Below, one piece after another: positions 50,594 to 60,402 of a stretch of DNA of 64,000 bases. The position numbers were made by a program, and so were the translations under genes. Below the pieces are notes generated by a model that was not told where the DNA came from, ran no database searches, and saw only the letters and a program-made list of their open reading frames with translations. Source of the stretch: JBFXAF01 sp050184585 (GTDB taxonomy: Bacteria > Pseudomonadota > Alphaproteobacteria > Rhizobiales > Rhizobiaceae); NCBI GenBank assembly GCA_050184585.1, contig JBFXAF010000001.1:372001-436000 (forward strand). The letters run 5' to 3'. Positions within the stretch are counted from its first letter, which is position 1. Every line of letters begins with the position of its first letter.

Positions 50594-51025
50594 ATGTCCT
50601 CAGTTCTCCGCCGGACCTTGACGACGATCTGTGTCATCGCAGCGATTGGTCTGTCAGCCTGCACGACTGCGTCGATCGACGATGTGGCGCCAGTCGCCGC
50701 CGACTTTCCACCCGCACCCGCGGCGCCAGCCAGCGACACGCGGGAGGAAGCGGTCGAACCGGTGTTGAGAGCCAACGCGCTGGCGCCTCTCGGCGAGCCC
50801 GCAAACACAGGCACCTACCCCAACCTGAACATCCAGCCGGATGCCGCCGCGACCCAGATCGACGCCGTCGAGAAGGCCTCCGGGATATCGAAGTTGAAGG
50901 CAACCCAAAGCCAGACGACCGCTCGAACCGCAGGGCTGCGCGCCACCAGCGACGAAGCGCGTCTGCGCAAGCTCGGTCAAACCCACGCGGATGACGCCCT
51001 CAAGGCCATCGAGAGTACCGAGTAG
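50594..51025 (+). CDS. Small hypothetical lipoprotein
   Basis: A 143-residue protein. A short signal peptide ends in LSAC (Cys23), followed by a Pro/Ala-rich segment and a conserved-looking YPNLNIQPDAAATQI block before a helical C-terminus. I do not recognise a function; homologues would be expected in alphaproteobacterial cell envelopes. ATG 50588 two codons upstream is an alternative, but AGGG spacing favours 50594. Confidence 0.65.
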   Translation: MSSVLRRTLTTICVIAAIGLSACTTASIDDVAPVAADFPPAPAAPASDTREEAVEPVLRANALAPLGEPANTGTYPNLNIQPDAAATQIDAVEKASGISKLKATQSQTTARTAGLRATSDEARLRKLGQTHADDALKAIESTE

Positions 51026-51169
51026 CCTGCGGGCGCTCGACCCGATTGCGCGGAATCGGCGTTTAACCCTGACCTGACATGGCTTTGTCGCAATCTTGCG
51101 GTGCATTGGGCGTGCGCTACTATGGCGCAAGGTGCGGACCGTGTTGATTGCGTTGTGGGGCGTGAAGCC

Positions 51170-54100
51170 ATGTTTTCCTGGCTGCACCGGTTCGCCGGGG
51201 TGTCGATTGCGGCTGGTCTCTGTTTGTGGGCCACGCTCTCCGTGGGCCAGGAACAGGCCGCCGAGGCGGCATGCCGCGACGAAACCGACCCCCAGGCCGT
51301 CATCGATGCCTGTTCCGAGGTCATCGATCCATATGGGAAGCCAGTCTGGGCGTTGGTGAGGCGCGGCCATGCCTATCTGGACTTCGGGCGCATCGAGGAA
51401 GGCCGGGCAGACGCTTCACTCGCTGTTCGGGCAGCAGCGCGCAACAGCGATGCGCATGCCCTGCTTGGCCGGGCCCTGCGCGACGCGAGCGAATATGACG
51501 CCGCGCTGAAGTCGCTGACACGCGCGCTATCGCTGGATCCCGACAATGCGGCGGCATACTATTACCGCGCCCAGCTTCACTATTGGCGCGACGAGACCGA
51601 AGAGGCGCTCGACGATATCGGGCAGGCCGTGGCGATCGACGGAGGCAGTCTGGACTTCCGCTACTGGCGCGGCGTGATTGCCGACGAGGGCGGGGACCGA
51701 GACACGGCGCTTGCAGACTTTTCCTGGGTCATCGGCCTCGACCCACAGAACCCGGAATATCTCGATTCCCGCGCGTGGACCTACTACACACTCGGTCGCT
51801 TTCCAGAAGCGCTCGCGGACATCGACCGCGCGCTTTCGATCGACCCGTACATGGCGACGCCGCATGAGACGCGTGGTCACATCATGTTCGCGTCTAACCG
51901 AAGTCGCGAGGCGGAGAAAGATCTGCGCAGGGCCCTCGAACGTGATCCCGAGCGCACGCTTGCACGTCAGCTGCTCTCCTGGATGAACATTTCGGCCCCG
52001 CTGAAACCGCGCCCGACTGCGTGCGGCCCGCTGGCGGCACAGGCAAGAAAGCTGGCAAGCCTGGCGATGACGATCGAACCGGGATCCCGCCGCGCCGGCG
52101 AACCGATGTCGCTGAAGTGGAAGTTTCCGGACCTGTTCCTCCGGGCCGACCAGCCGACGTACCTGGTGGCGGTCACGCCGGACGACGTTCGCTTCGGTGG
52201 GAGAGGCTTCCTGGCGCTGGCCCCGGGAGCGCGAGGACCTTACGGGATTGCGTTCGGCGAGGATCGGTCCCGCGCGATCGTGCCGCTCCACACCGAGGGT
52301 GCCCAGCGCTCGGGAGAGATCGAGATCGTTCCCTATCGGGCAGGGGCATCGGCGATCGCGTGGCAGGTCGTGCAGATCAGCGAGTGCGGGGAGACCTCGG
52401 TGCTCAGCTCCGAGGGGCGTTTCGACATCGAAATCCTGCCGGGCGTCCCACAACTCATATCGCAGGAAGAAGGGACCGGCGAAGGTTCCAGGTCCGAGGT
52501 CCGTTCACTGTCGGGGCGCTTCGCGGCAATCGAGACCGCTGGAGCCGTGCACGCGATCGAAGCGGAGTCCGGGGCGGCGATCGTGACAATCGCGGGGAGG
52601 AACCCGGTCTTCTCGCCCACCGGTCGCTTCCTGACCGTCGAAGCATCCGAGGGCGCGGTCGATATCTATGATCTGGTCGCGGTGCGCAAGCTCGGCCGCT
52701 TCGGGTCGGGCCGCATGTACTGGAGCCACGCCGACAGCTTCCTCTATCTGGACCGACCCGACGCGCGCATTCACATTCTGCGCACCCTGCATGGAGACCG
52801 CTACGCGCCGACCGCGCCGTCGTCGGTCGATGCGCCGGCCTCCGTCGACGACATCATGACGCCTGCGGGCGCAGAGGGCGCCATCGACGGGAGCATGGCC
52901 TGGACCTTCGAACTGTCGGTCGAGGGCGGCGTGGTCGCATTCGCCAACAGCTTCCTCGAAAATGCGGGGATGATCGCGGAGGATGGGAGCGGAGATTCGG
53001 CCGCCGACCTTGGCGCAGCCGCCTTTCATCCCGATCCGGATGACCTCGATCTGTCGGATCATGGTGTGATCGCCTCGCTCGTCGATCCCGGGCGCACGCG
53101 CCGCCCTTTGGACAAGGACGAGCTGCCTGTCAGGCTTGCCTACGGCTATGGCATCGAGAAGGCGGCAGTCGTCGGATGGAACAATCACGACGTGTTATGG
53201 CTAGGACGCAGGGGCGGCGGCGCGACGTCGCACGCTGACGGTCCGGTCCGCCCCGTACTGCTTGCAACGCAACAGTCGAAGTCGGGCGTCGATCGGGACG
53301 CTGGGTCGGGCGCATCGGACTTCAGCGTCCGGGCCCCGCGACCGTTCTCCCGCCCCGAGGACAACGAACTCGCGGCGGGCGCCGTTTCCGCGATTCAATT
53401 CGGCCATCTCCCCGGAGAGCGGCTCGTCACGCTCCGCGGCGGGCGTGATCAGCGATGGATCGACCCGATGATGCGGGCGATCAACGAGGCCTTCCCCACC
53501 TCCGTCGCCTATTTCGAGCGCGACGAGACGGGGGAGCAGCCGTTGCAGGCGATTCCGGACCCTTACCCTCTCTGGCTGCCCGACGATGTCGGATCGATCG
53601 ATCTTGACAAGCCTGGACGTGACCTTTGGAGCGGCGCGTCCGAGCGAGAGCGGTTCTGGCTGGCACAGACGGCGCTTGTCTCGGATGCCGAAGGCCGGTT
53701 CGCATTTTCGCTGCTGTCGACAGGCGCTGACGGCCTGATGCGCTATTCCGACCTTCTGCCGCTGGCCAATATGTGGGTCGCGCGCAGGGAACATCGTCCG
53801 CTCACCTCCGAATTCGACATACGCGCGACAGAAGACATGGTCGAAGGTTGGGGCGAGGGATCCTCGGTGACACTTGCCGGCGGCCGATACCTGACGATCG
53901 TGACCAGGCCGTCGCCGCGGATCCTCGTCTTCGATCTGCAGGACTGGACGCTCGTCTGTGCGATCTCGCGTCCACGCAACCCCGGCAATATCGGCGACGC
54001 GGCCTTTCATGCGGACCTTCGCCACGTCACCCAGATCAATCGGAGCGGCGAGCTCGAGGTCTATGATTGCAGGGACGGTGGCCATGTCCTGACCGCGCTC

Positions 54101-55294
54101 TATCGTGACGGCGAAATCGTCGTCGTCGACAAGGGCGGCCACTATGATGGCTCCCAGGAAGCCGCGGCCACGGTCGCGGTTCGTGTCCCGGGCGTGCCCG
54201 GCCGCCATCTGCTGGCCCAGTTCGCGAACCGCCTGCGTGTTCCCGGATTGGCGGGACGGGTTCTTTCGGGCGACGGCCCGTCTGCGTCCGGCGCGTTCGA
54301 TCCACCGACGCTTCGGGTGTCGCCGGGAATCCGCGGCGGTGGGATCGGATTTTCGGCCCGATCGAGCGCCGGGCTCGCGAGCATCGAGGTCTTCGCTGAC
54401 GGACTGCCCTTGACCAGGCTCGATGGCAATGGCGATCCGACACTGGAGATCGCTGCCGCGGACATTTCCAACCGCGGCATCGTCACCGCGGTCGCGACGG
54501 ACCGTGACGGGGTCACAAGCGTTCCGGTCGAAATCCTGCCGACGCCGGTGGCGGAGGACCGTTCCGCCGGCCTTTATGTGCTTGCGGTCGGCATCGATAC
54601 CTACCGTGGGATCGAAGGGGTGAATCTCCGCTATTCGGCGGCCGACGCGACACGCCTGGTCAAGTCGATCAACCGGTCCACGCTGTATTCGACGCTGTCG
54701 CTCAGTACGTTGACCGACGATTCGGCGACCGCATCGGCGATTATCGAGCACCTCACGGGAATCGTGCAGATGGCAGGTCCCGACGACACGATCGTCCTGT
54801 CCCTGGCCGGGAACGCCGTTCGGAGTGAGAATGGTTCGATCCATCTTCTCCTTTCCGATGCCAGGCTTGACGATCTGGCCGTCGGAAGCCTCGACCTGAA
54901 GGCGATCGGGTCAGCACTGTCCCAGGCGCGCGCGCGTATCGTGATCCTTCTGGATGTGAGCCACGGAAAACTCGCCGGCCGTGCGGCAATCGCCACCAAC
55001 GAGGACGCTTTTGCGGACATCAGCGCCGGCGGGGCCCCGATGGTGGTGATCTCGGCCGCGAGCGGCGCGCAGTTCAGCGAACAGACGACGACGATCTCGG
55101 GCGGGCGCCTGTCCGTCGCTATCCGCGATATCCTGATCAAGGAACGCGATGGCGTCGACACGGACGGCAACGGCAACATCAGCGTCAACGAAATGGCCCG
55201 CGCCGCCATGTCGATGGTGGCACACGGATCCGAGGGCCGGCAGACGCCGTGGGTCGCACGCCGCGGAATCGCTGGAGACTTCGAGATTTTCTGA
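51170..55294 (+). CDS. Exported TPR protein with degenerate caspase-like (C14) domain and EF-hand
   Basis: A 1374-residue protein. A signal peptide spans about residues 1-27. Four to six TPR units lie at about 40-270. A long middle region with beta-propeller-like repeats follows (about 300-1000). A caspase-fold domain lies at about 1135-1310 (LYVLAVGIDTYRG, NLRYSAADATRLV), and an EF-hand loop DTDGNGNISVNE at 1330-1341. In C14 peptidases the catalytic motifs read SGHG and DACHSG. Here the equivalents are LAGNA (Asn1215 for His) and LDVSHGK (Ser1264 for Cys), so peptidase activity is not expected. The ATG at 51170 begins the signal peptide. Confidence 0.8.
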   Translation: MFSWLHRFAGVSIAAGLCLWATLSVGQEQAAEAACRDETDPQAVIDACSEVIDPYGKPVWALVRRGHAYLDFGRIEEGRADASLAVRAAARNSDAHALLGRALRDASEYDAALKSLTRALSLDPDNAAAYYYRAQLHYWRDETEEALDDIGQAVAIDGGSLDFRYWRGVIADEGGDRDTALADFSWVIGLDPQNPEYLDSRAWTYYTLGRFPEALADIDRALSIDPYMATPHETRGHIMFASNRSREAEKDLRRALERDPERTLARQLLSWMNISAPLKPRPTACGPLAAQARKLASLAMTIEPGSRRAGEPMSLKWKFPDLFLRADQPTYLVAVTPDDVRFGGRGFLALAPGARGPYGIAFGEDRSRAIVPLHTEGAQRSGEIEIVPYRAGASAIAWQVVQISECGETSVLSSEGRFDIEILPGVPQLISQEEGTGEGSRSEVRSLSGRFAAIETAGAVHAIEAESGAAIVTIAGRNPVFSPTGRFLTVEASEGAVDIYDLVAVRKLGRFGSGRMYWSHADSFLYLDRPDARIHILRTLHGDRYAPTAPSSVDAPASVDDIMTPAGAEGAIDGSMAWTFELSVEGGVVAFANSFLENAGMIAEDGSGDSAADLGAAAFHPDPDDLDLSDHGVIASLVDPGRTRRPLDKDELPVRLAYGYGIEKAAVVGWNNHDVLWLGRRGGGATSHADGPVRPVLLATQQSKSGVDRDAGSGASDFSVRAPRPFSRPEDNELAAGAVSAIQFGHLPGERLVTLRGGRDQRWIDPMMRAINEAFPTSVAYFERDETGEQPLQAIPDPYPLWLPDDVGSIDLDKPGRDLWSGASERERFWLAQTALVSDAEGRFAFSLLSTGADGLMRYSDLLPLANMWVARREHRPLTSEFDIRATEDMVEGWGEGSSVTLAGGRYLTIVTRPSPRILVFDLQDWTLVCAISRPRNPGNIGDAAFHADLRHVTQINRSGELEVYDCRDGGHVLTALYRDGEIVVVDKGGHYDGSQEAAATVAVRVPGVPGRHLLAQFANRLRVPGLAGRVLSGDGPSASGAFDPPTLRVSPGIRGGGIGFSARSSAGLASIEVFADGLPLTRLDGNGDPTLEIAAADISNRGIVTAVATDRDGVTSVPVEILPTPVAEDRSAGLYVLAVGIDTYRGIEGVNLRYSAADATRLVKSINRSTLYSTLSLSTLTDDSATASAIIEHLTGIVQMAGPDDTIVLSLAGNAVRSENGSIHLLLSDARLDDLAVGSLDLKAIGSALSQARARIVILLDVSHGKLAGRAAIATNEDAFADISAGGAPMVVISAASGAQFSEQTTTISGGRLSVAIRDILIKERDGVDTDGNGNISVNEMARAAMSMVAHGSEGRQTPWVARRGIAGDFEIF

Positions 55295-55405
55295 GCGCGG
55301 CGCCCCCGCGCGTCACGACGCGCCGCAATTCGGGCGGCTATCGACCCCAATTGGGATTGCGTGTATATCGCGCCACCGCAATTGCCCCCTGACGCCGGAA
55401 CGACG

Positions 55406-56623
55406 ATGGAAGAATTTCACAAGGTCCGCCGCCTGCCCCCTTACGTGTTCGAGCAGGTCAACCGCCTGAAGGCCAGCGCTCGCTCGCGCGGCGCCGACAT
55501 CATCGATCTCGGCATGGGCAATCCAGACCTGCCGACCCCGAAGGCGATCGTCGACAAGCTCGTGGAGACCGTGCGCGACCCGCGCACGCATCGCTATTCG
55601 TCCTCCCGCGGGATTCCTGGTCTGAGACGCGCGCAGGCGGCATATTACGCGCGGCGTTTCGGCGTGAAGCTGGACCCCGAAACGCAGGTCGTGGCGACAC
55701 TCGGGTCAAAGGAAGGCTTCGCCAACATGGCCCAGGCCATCACAGCGCCCGGCGATGTGATCGTCTGCCCGAACCCTACCTATCCGATCCATGCCTTCGG
55801 CTTCATCATGTCGGGCGGAGTGATCCGGTCAATCCAGGCGCAGCCGGACGACAATTTCATCGCCGCGCTCGATCGCGCTGTTCGCCACTCGATTCCCAAA
55901 CCGCTGGCGCTGATCCTCAATTATCCGTCGAACCCGACGGCGCATGTCGCGACGCTCGATTTCTATCGGGACGTGATCGCATTCGCGCGCAAGAATGACA
56001 TCATCGTGCTGTCCGACCTCGCCTATTCGGAGATTTACTTCGACGGCGTTCCACCGCCATCGGTGCTGCAGGTTCCTGGTGCGATGGAAGTCGCCGTCGA
56101 GTTCACCTCGATGTCCAAGACCTTTTCGATGCCGGGCTGGCGCATGGGATTCGCCGTCGGCAATGAGCGCCTGATCGCGGCGCTCGCCCGCGTGAAATCC
56201 TATCTCGACTATGGCGCGTTTACGCCAATTCAGGTGGCGGCCAGCGCCGCGCTCAACGGCGATGGCGCCGACATCGCCGAGGTTCGCGATGTTTACCACC
56301 GCCGCCGCGACGTCATGGTGGACTCCTTCGCCCGGGCCGGCTGGCGGGTGCCGGCGCCCGCCGCGACGATGTTCGCCTGGGCGCCCATCCCCGAGCCCTT
56401 CCGTGCGCTGGGATCGCTGGAGTTCTCCAAGCTGCTGGTCGAGAAGGCCGACGTCGCCGTGGCGCCGGGCATTGGCTTCGGCGAACATGGCGACGACTAC
56501 GTTCGGCTGGCATTGGTCGAGAACGAACACAGGATCAGGCAGGCTGCGCGCAGCATCAAGAAGTTCTTGGCCACCGCCGCTCACCAGCTCGACAACGTCA
56601 TCCCCCTCAGCGCCCGTCGCTGA
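55406..56623 (+). CDS. PLP aminotransferase, alanine/LL-diaminopimelate type
   Basis: A 405-residue fold-type I class I/II aminotransferase. It shows IDLGMGNPDLPTP, the NYPSNPTAHVAT region, SDLAYSEIYFDG and the PLP lysine in EFTSMSKTFSMPGWRMGF. It is often annotated as alanine transaminase (AlaC-like) or LL-diaminopimelate aminotransferase; sequence alone does not settle which. It precedes hom by 29 bases, and in many alphaproteobacteria this gene, hom, glpX and recJ stay together, suggesting amino-acid biosynthesis. Confidence 0.9.
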   Translation: MEEFHKVRRLPPYVFEQVNRLKASARSRGADIIDLGMGNPDLPTPKAIVDKLVETVRDPRTHRYSSSRGIPGLRRAQAAYYARRFGVKLDPETQVVATLGSKEGFANMAQAITAPGDVIVCPNPTYPIHAFGFIMSGGVIRSIQAQPDDNFIAALDRAVRHSIPKPLALILNYPSNPTAHVATLDFYRDVIAFARKNDIIVLSDLAYSEIYFDGVPPPSVLQVPGAMEVAVEFTSMSKTFSMPGWRMGFAVGNERLIAALARVKSYLDYGAFTPIQVAASAALNGDGADIAEVRDVYHRRRDVMVDSFARAGWRVPAPAATMFAWAPIPEPFRALGSLEFSKLLVEKADVAVAPGIGFGEHGDDYVRLALVENEHRIRQAARSIKKFLATAAHQLDNVIPLSARR

Positions 56624-56652
56624 CGGACAGACAATATCCGGAAGGACAGTTT

Positions 56653-57969
56653 GTGAGCGGCGAAGCATTGCGCGTCGGCATAGCCGGCCTCGGTACCGTT
56701 GGCGCATCGGTGGTGCGTGTGTTGTCGGACAAGGCGGCCGATCTGACGCGCCAGTGCGGCCGTCCGATCGTCGTCACCGCCGTCTCGGCGCGCGACAAGG
56801 GCAGGGACCGAGGCGTCGACCTCTCCAGCGTCGCCTGGTTTGATGACCCGGTGGGTCTGGCAAGGTCGGATGCGATCGATGTCTTCGTCGAACTGATCGG
56901 TGGCGACGAGGGGCCGGCACGGTCCAGCGTCAGGGCCGCGCTTGAATCCGGTCGTCACGCGGTGACGGCGAACAAGGCGCTGCTCGCCAAACATGGCGTT
57001 TCGCTCGCCGAAGCCGCGGAGAAACGCGGGGTGCTCCTGAACTACGAGGCAGCCGTGGCGGGCGGTATCCCGGTCATCAAGACCATGCGGGAGGCGATGG
57101 CCGGCAATACGGTCACCCGCGTCTTCGGCATTCTCAACGGAACCTGCAACTACATCCTGACCCGGATGGAAGCCGAAGACATCTCGTTCGAGGAATGCCT
57201 GAAGGACGCCCAGCGCCTCGGCTACGCGGAAGCCGACCCGACCTTCGACATCGAAGGCAACGACACGGCCCACAAGCTCTCGATCCTGTCGAGCCTCGCG
57301 TTCGGTCATCGGATCGCCGCGGATGATATCTATCTCGAGGGCATCTCCAACATCAGCCAGGCCGACATCCGCGCCGCGGCGGAACTCGGTTACCGCATCA
57401 AGCTGCTGGGGGTCGCCCAGAGGACCGAGACCGGCGTCGAGCAGCGCGTCCATCCCACGATGGTGCCGACGGCATCGGTGATCGCCCAGGTCCACGGCGT
57501 CACCAACGCCGTGGCGATCGAGACCGACATATTGGGCGAACTGCTTCTCTCCGGTCCCGGTGCGGGAGGTAACGCAACCGCATCGGCGGTGATCGGCGAC
57601 ATAGCCGACATCGCCAAGAGCCGGCCAGGCTTCCAGCACGGACCGGTGTTCGGCCGCCCGGCGAAGGAACTAAAGCCTTACAAGCAGGCGAAGATGCGCA
57701 GTCACGCAGGCGGATACTTCATTCGTCTGACCGTGCACGACCGGATCGGGGTCTTTGCCGGAATCGCCAAGCGCATGGCCGACAACGAGATATCGCTGGA
57801 ATCGATCGTCCAGCACGCCACCGGGGCGGGACAGGCGGACCAGAAGAACGTCATCCTGGTCACGCACGAGACTACCGAAGCGGCGGTGCGCAAGTCTGTC
57901 GACGGAATCACGCGCGACGGATTCCTCACCGACAAGCCCCAGGTGATCCGCATCGAGCGGGCAGGTTGA
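56653..57969 (+). CDS. hom: Homoserine dehydrogenase
   Basis: A 438-residue enzyme. The N-terminal NAD(P) site is GIAGLGTVG (residues about 9-17). The catalytic domain shows VTANKALLAKHG, NYEAAVAGGIPVI, FGILNGTCNYILTRM and GYAEADPTFDIEG. A C-terminal ACT domain (about 350-430) probably senses threonine. It reduces aspartate semialdehyde to homoserine for Thr, Met and Ile. The start is GTG, with GGAAGGA six bases before it. Confidence 0.96.
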   Translation: MSGEALRVGIAGLGTVGASVVRVLSDKAADLTRQCGRPIVVTAVSARDKGRDRGVDLSSVAWFDDPVGLARSDAIDVFVELIGGDEGPARSSVRAALESGRHAVTANKALLAKHGVSLAEAAEKRGVLLNYEAAVAGGIPVIKTMREAMAGNTVTRVFGILNGTCNYILTRMEAEDISFEECLKDAQRLGYAEADPTFDIEGNDTAHKLSILSSLAFGHRIAADDIYLEGISNISQADIRAAAELGYRIKLLGVAQRTETGVEQRVHPTMVPTASVIAQVHGVTNAVAIETDILGELLLSGPGAGGNATASAVIGDIADIAKSRPGFQHGPVFGRPAKELKPYKQAKMRSHAGGYFIRLTVHDRIGVFAGIAKRMADNEISLESIVQHATGAGQADQKNVILVTHETTEAAVRKSVDGITRDGFLTDKPQVIRIERAG

Positions 57970-58108
57970 GCCGGGCGCCGATCTAAATCGATTCTTATGG
58001 GGCGCGGGCCGCTTGACCCGTCTTTGCGGTCTTGTCCCCGTCATGGGCCTTTGACAAAAGGGGCTCACCGCCACTCCGGCGGTTCCAGCTAGCAGAGACG
58101 GAAGAAAA

Positions 58109-59086
58109 ATGGCCCAGGGCGCAAACGCCGGTCTCGACCGTATCCTGACTCTTGAACTCGTACGCGTGACCGAGCGTGCTGCGGTAGCCGCGGCGCGGCT
58201 CAGAGGCAGGGGCGACGAGAAGGCGGCCGATCAGGTGGCGGTCGACGCGATGCGTTCGGAGCTCAACCGGCTGCCGATCAGGGGAACGGTGGTAATTGGC
58301 GAGGGTGAGCGGGACGAAGCGCCAATGCTCTATATCGGCGAGGAGGTCGGCGCCGGAAAGGGACCCGTGGTCGACATCGCTCTCGACCCGCTCGAAGGCA
58401 CGACGATCTGTGCCAAGAATTTGCCGAATGCATTGGCCGTCGTTGCGATCGCCGAGAAAGGCAGCCTGCTGTTCGCACCAGACGTCTACATGGACAAGAT
58501 CGCCATCGGCCCGGGCTATCCGCCCGGCGTGGTCCAACTCGACGCTTCGGCGACGGATAACATCCACAGCCTGGCCAAAGCAAAGGGCGTGCCGGTGGAA
58601 GAGATCACGGCCTGCATTCTCGACCGTCCGCGCCATTCAAGGCTGATCGACGCGGTGAGGGCAACCGGCGCGGCGATCCGGCTGATCGGCGACGGTGACG
58701 TTGCGGGCGTCATCCACACAACCGATCCCGACGAGACGGGGATCGACATCTATCTGGGAACTGGCGGAGCGCCGGAGGGGGTGCTCGCCGCCGCGGCACT
58801 GCGCTGCACGGGCGGCCAGATGCAGGGGCGACTTCTGCTCGACACCGAGGAAAAGATCGCCCGCGCCGGCAAGATGGGAATCAAGGACCCCAACAAGCTC
58901 TATCAGATGGAGGAGATGGCGCGCGGCGACGTGCTGTTCGCGGCGACCGGCGTCACTGACGGCAACATGCTCGAAGGCGTGAAGTTCGGCCGCCACGCCA
59001 TCCAGACGCACACCATCGTCATGCGATCGTCGTCCAAGACGGTGCGCGAGATCAAAGCCCGCCACCAGGACATGGACAAGTTCTGA
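58109..59086 (+). CDS. glpX: Class II fructose-1,6-bisphosphatase
   Basis: A 325-residue GlpX. It shows VIGEGERDEAPMLYIGE, the metal-site DIALDPLEGTT and YLGTGGAPEGVL in the sugar-phosphate site. It dephosphorylates fructose-1,6-bisphosphate in gluconeogenesis. It follows hom after 139 bases with its own probable promoter (TTGACA near 58051). It converges on the tetR gene. Confidence 0.96.
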   Translation: MAQGANAGLDRILTLELVRVTERAAVAAARLRGRGDEKAADQVAVDAMRSELNRLPIRGTVVIGEGERDEAPMLYIGEEVGAGKGPVVDIALDPLEGTTICAKNLPNALAVVAIAEKGSLLFAPDVYMDKIAIGPGYPPGVVQLDASATDNIHSLAKAKGVPVEEITACILDRPRHSRLIDAVRATGAAIRLIGDGDVAGVIHTTDPDETGIDIYLGTGGAPEGVLAAAALRCTGGQMQGRLLLDTEEKIARAGKMGIKDPNKLYQMEEMARGDVLFAATGVTDGNMLEGVKFGRHAIQTHTIVMRSSSKTVREIKARHQDMDKF

Positions 59087-59104
59087 GCCGCGCCCCCGCG
59101 CAAC

Positions 59105-59749
59105 TCAAGATGGCCGGTCCGGACCGTATGCCGCGAGGAAGATGCGGACGACTTCGCGCGCGTGCGCATCGAGGGCTCTTGCCGGGGGTATTGCCCTGTT
59201 GCCCAGGAACATGGCGTCGTTGACCGGCGCGCCCATGATCATCCAGTTGAGGTTCGACGCGGCGATGGTGACGTCGTCAGCCTTCATGGCTCCTCGCCGC
59301 AGATAACCTTCAAATGCCCTCGCGAGCCGGCCGATGGAGCGCGCGGGTCCGCGTTCATGCAGGGCCGCCCCCAGCTCGGGAAAGCGGTCTGCCTCCGCGA
59401 TTACAAGGCGCCTGAGCTGCAACAGGCGCGGGGTCATGATCAATGCAAGTTGCGTTCTGGCGAAGTCGAGGAGGAAGCGCTCGATGGGTACGTCATCCGC
59501 CGGATCGGCCACCTTCTCCTGAAGTTGGTCGCCGGCAAGGCCGCTCATGCCACGGATGACGGCGACGAAAAGCTCTTCCTTGCTCTGGAAGTGGGCGTAG
59601 ACGGTCTGTTTGGACACGCTCGCCGTTGCGGCGATGTCGTCCATGCTCGCGCCGAGGAAACCGTCGCGCAGAAACACATCCGAGGCGGCGGAAACGATCG
59701 ACTTCCGGGTCCGCTCGACGCGGGTCTTCGCTCCGTTGCCCACCAGCAC
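59105..59749 (-). CDS. TetR-family regulator
   Basis: A 214-residue repressor-type protein. The HTH (about 15-60) reads IVSAASDVFLRDGFLGASMDDIAATASVSKQTVYAHF-like in short motifs: FLRDGF, TASVSKQTVYAHF and SKEELF. The ligand domain resembles the AefR-type C-terminus. GTG 59749 overlaps its ribosome-binding site; GTG 59743, with AGAGGAAG six bases upstream, is the better start. It is divergent from the GFA-like gene and probably controls it and DUF6958. Confidence 0.88.
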   Translation of the reverse strand: MLVGNGAKTRVERTRKSIVSAASDVFLRDGFLGASMDDIAATASVSKQTVYAHFQSKEELFVAVIRGMSGLAGDQLQEKVADPADDVPIERFLLDFARTQLALIMTPRLLQLRRLVIAEADRFPELGAALHERGPARSIGRLARAFEGYLRRGAMKADDVTIAASNLNWMIMGAPVNDAMFLGNRAIPPARALDAHAREVVRIFLAAYGPDRPS

Positions 59750-59782
59750 CTTCCTCTCGAAGAGGTTCGAACCTATGCCAAG

Positions 59783-59813
59783 ACTGTTGACTGATCAAAC
59801 TGGACGGTACAGT
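59783..59813. promoter_or_regulatory. Likely TetR operator and promoter of the GFA-like gene
   Basis: ACTGT (59783-59787) and ACAGT (59809-59813) form an inverted repeat in the divergent intergenic region, with an inner TTGA/TCAA dyad. TTGACT (59787-59792) could be the -35 of the plus-strand gene, although the spacing to TACAGT is short at 15 bases. Confidence 0.45.
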
Positions 59814-59820
59814 CTAATCA

Positions 59821-60402
59821 ATGACTCCCATGGAGGTCGAAGTGACTGGCGCACGTCGTAGATTTCGAACCATAGGCTGCTCCTGCGGGAGGGCCGCGAT
59901 CGAGGCGATCGGGGAACCGATCATGACAGCGGCATGCTATTGTCCGAGTTGCCAGGAAGCCGGCAAGCGGTTTCGCGCCCTTCCCGGAGCGCCTGCCGTC
60001 ATCGGCGACGACGGCGGCACGGAGTTCGTCATGTTCCGCAAGGATCGATTGCGCTGTCTGCGCGGCGCCAATCAGCTGAGGGAACATCGGCTGACGCCAA
60101 AGTCCCCGACTAGGCGGGTCGTCGCGATCTGCTGCAACAGCCCGATGTTCCTGGAATTCGAGAGCGGCCACTGGCTGTCGGTCTATGCGGATCGCCTGAA
60201 ACCTGCCGAACGGCCGGTCCTGGAGATAAGGACCATGACCAAATATCGGCCAGCGGGTGTCACGTTCACCGACGATCTGCCCAGTCCGGCGACGCATTCG
60301 GTCTCCTTCATGTGGCGGTTGCTGCGCGCGTGGATGGCGATGGGCTTCAAGGCACCAAAACTCGATTATGTGAAAGGCGCCATCGATGCCCCGCAAGGCT
60401 GA
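59821..60402 (+). CDS. GFA/DUF6151-like Zn-binding protein
   Basis: A 193-residue protein. Cys pairs in CSCGRA near residue 20 and CYCPSCQEAGKRF near residue 40 give the Zn sites of the glutathione-dependent formaldehyde-activating (GFA) fold, and a later CCNSPMF supplies a third. DUF6151 is the nearest match by eye. The substrate is unknown. It overlaps the DUF6958 gene by 17 bases, so the two are one unit under the TetR regulator. ATG 59830 is an alternative start. Confidence 0.75.
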   Translation: MTPMEVEVTGARRRFRTIGCSCGRAAIEAIGEPIMTAACYCPSCQEAGKRFRALPGAPAVIGDDGGTEFVMFRKDRLRCLRGANQLREHRLTPKSPTRRVVAICCNSPMFLEFESGHWLSVYADRLKPAERPVLEIRTMTKYRPAGVTFTDDLPSPATHSVSFMWRLLRAWMAMGFKAPKLDYVKGAIDAPQG

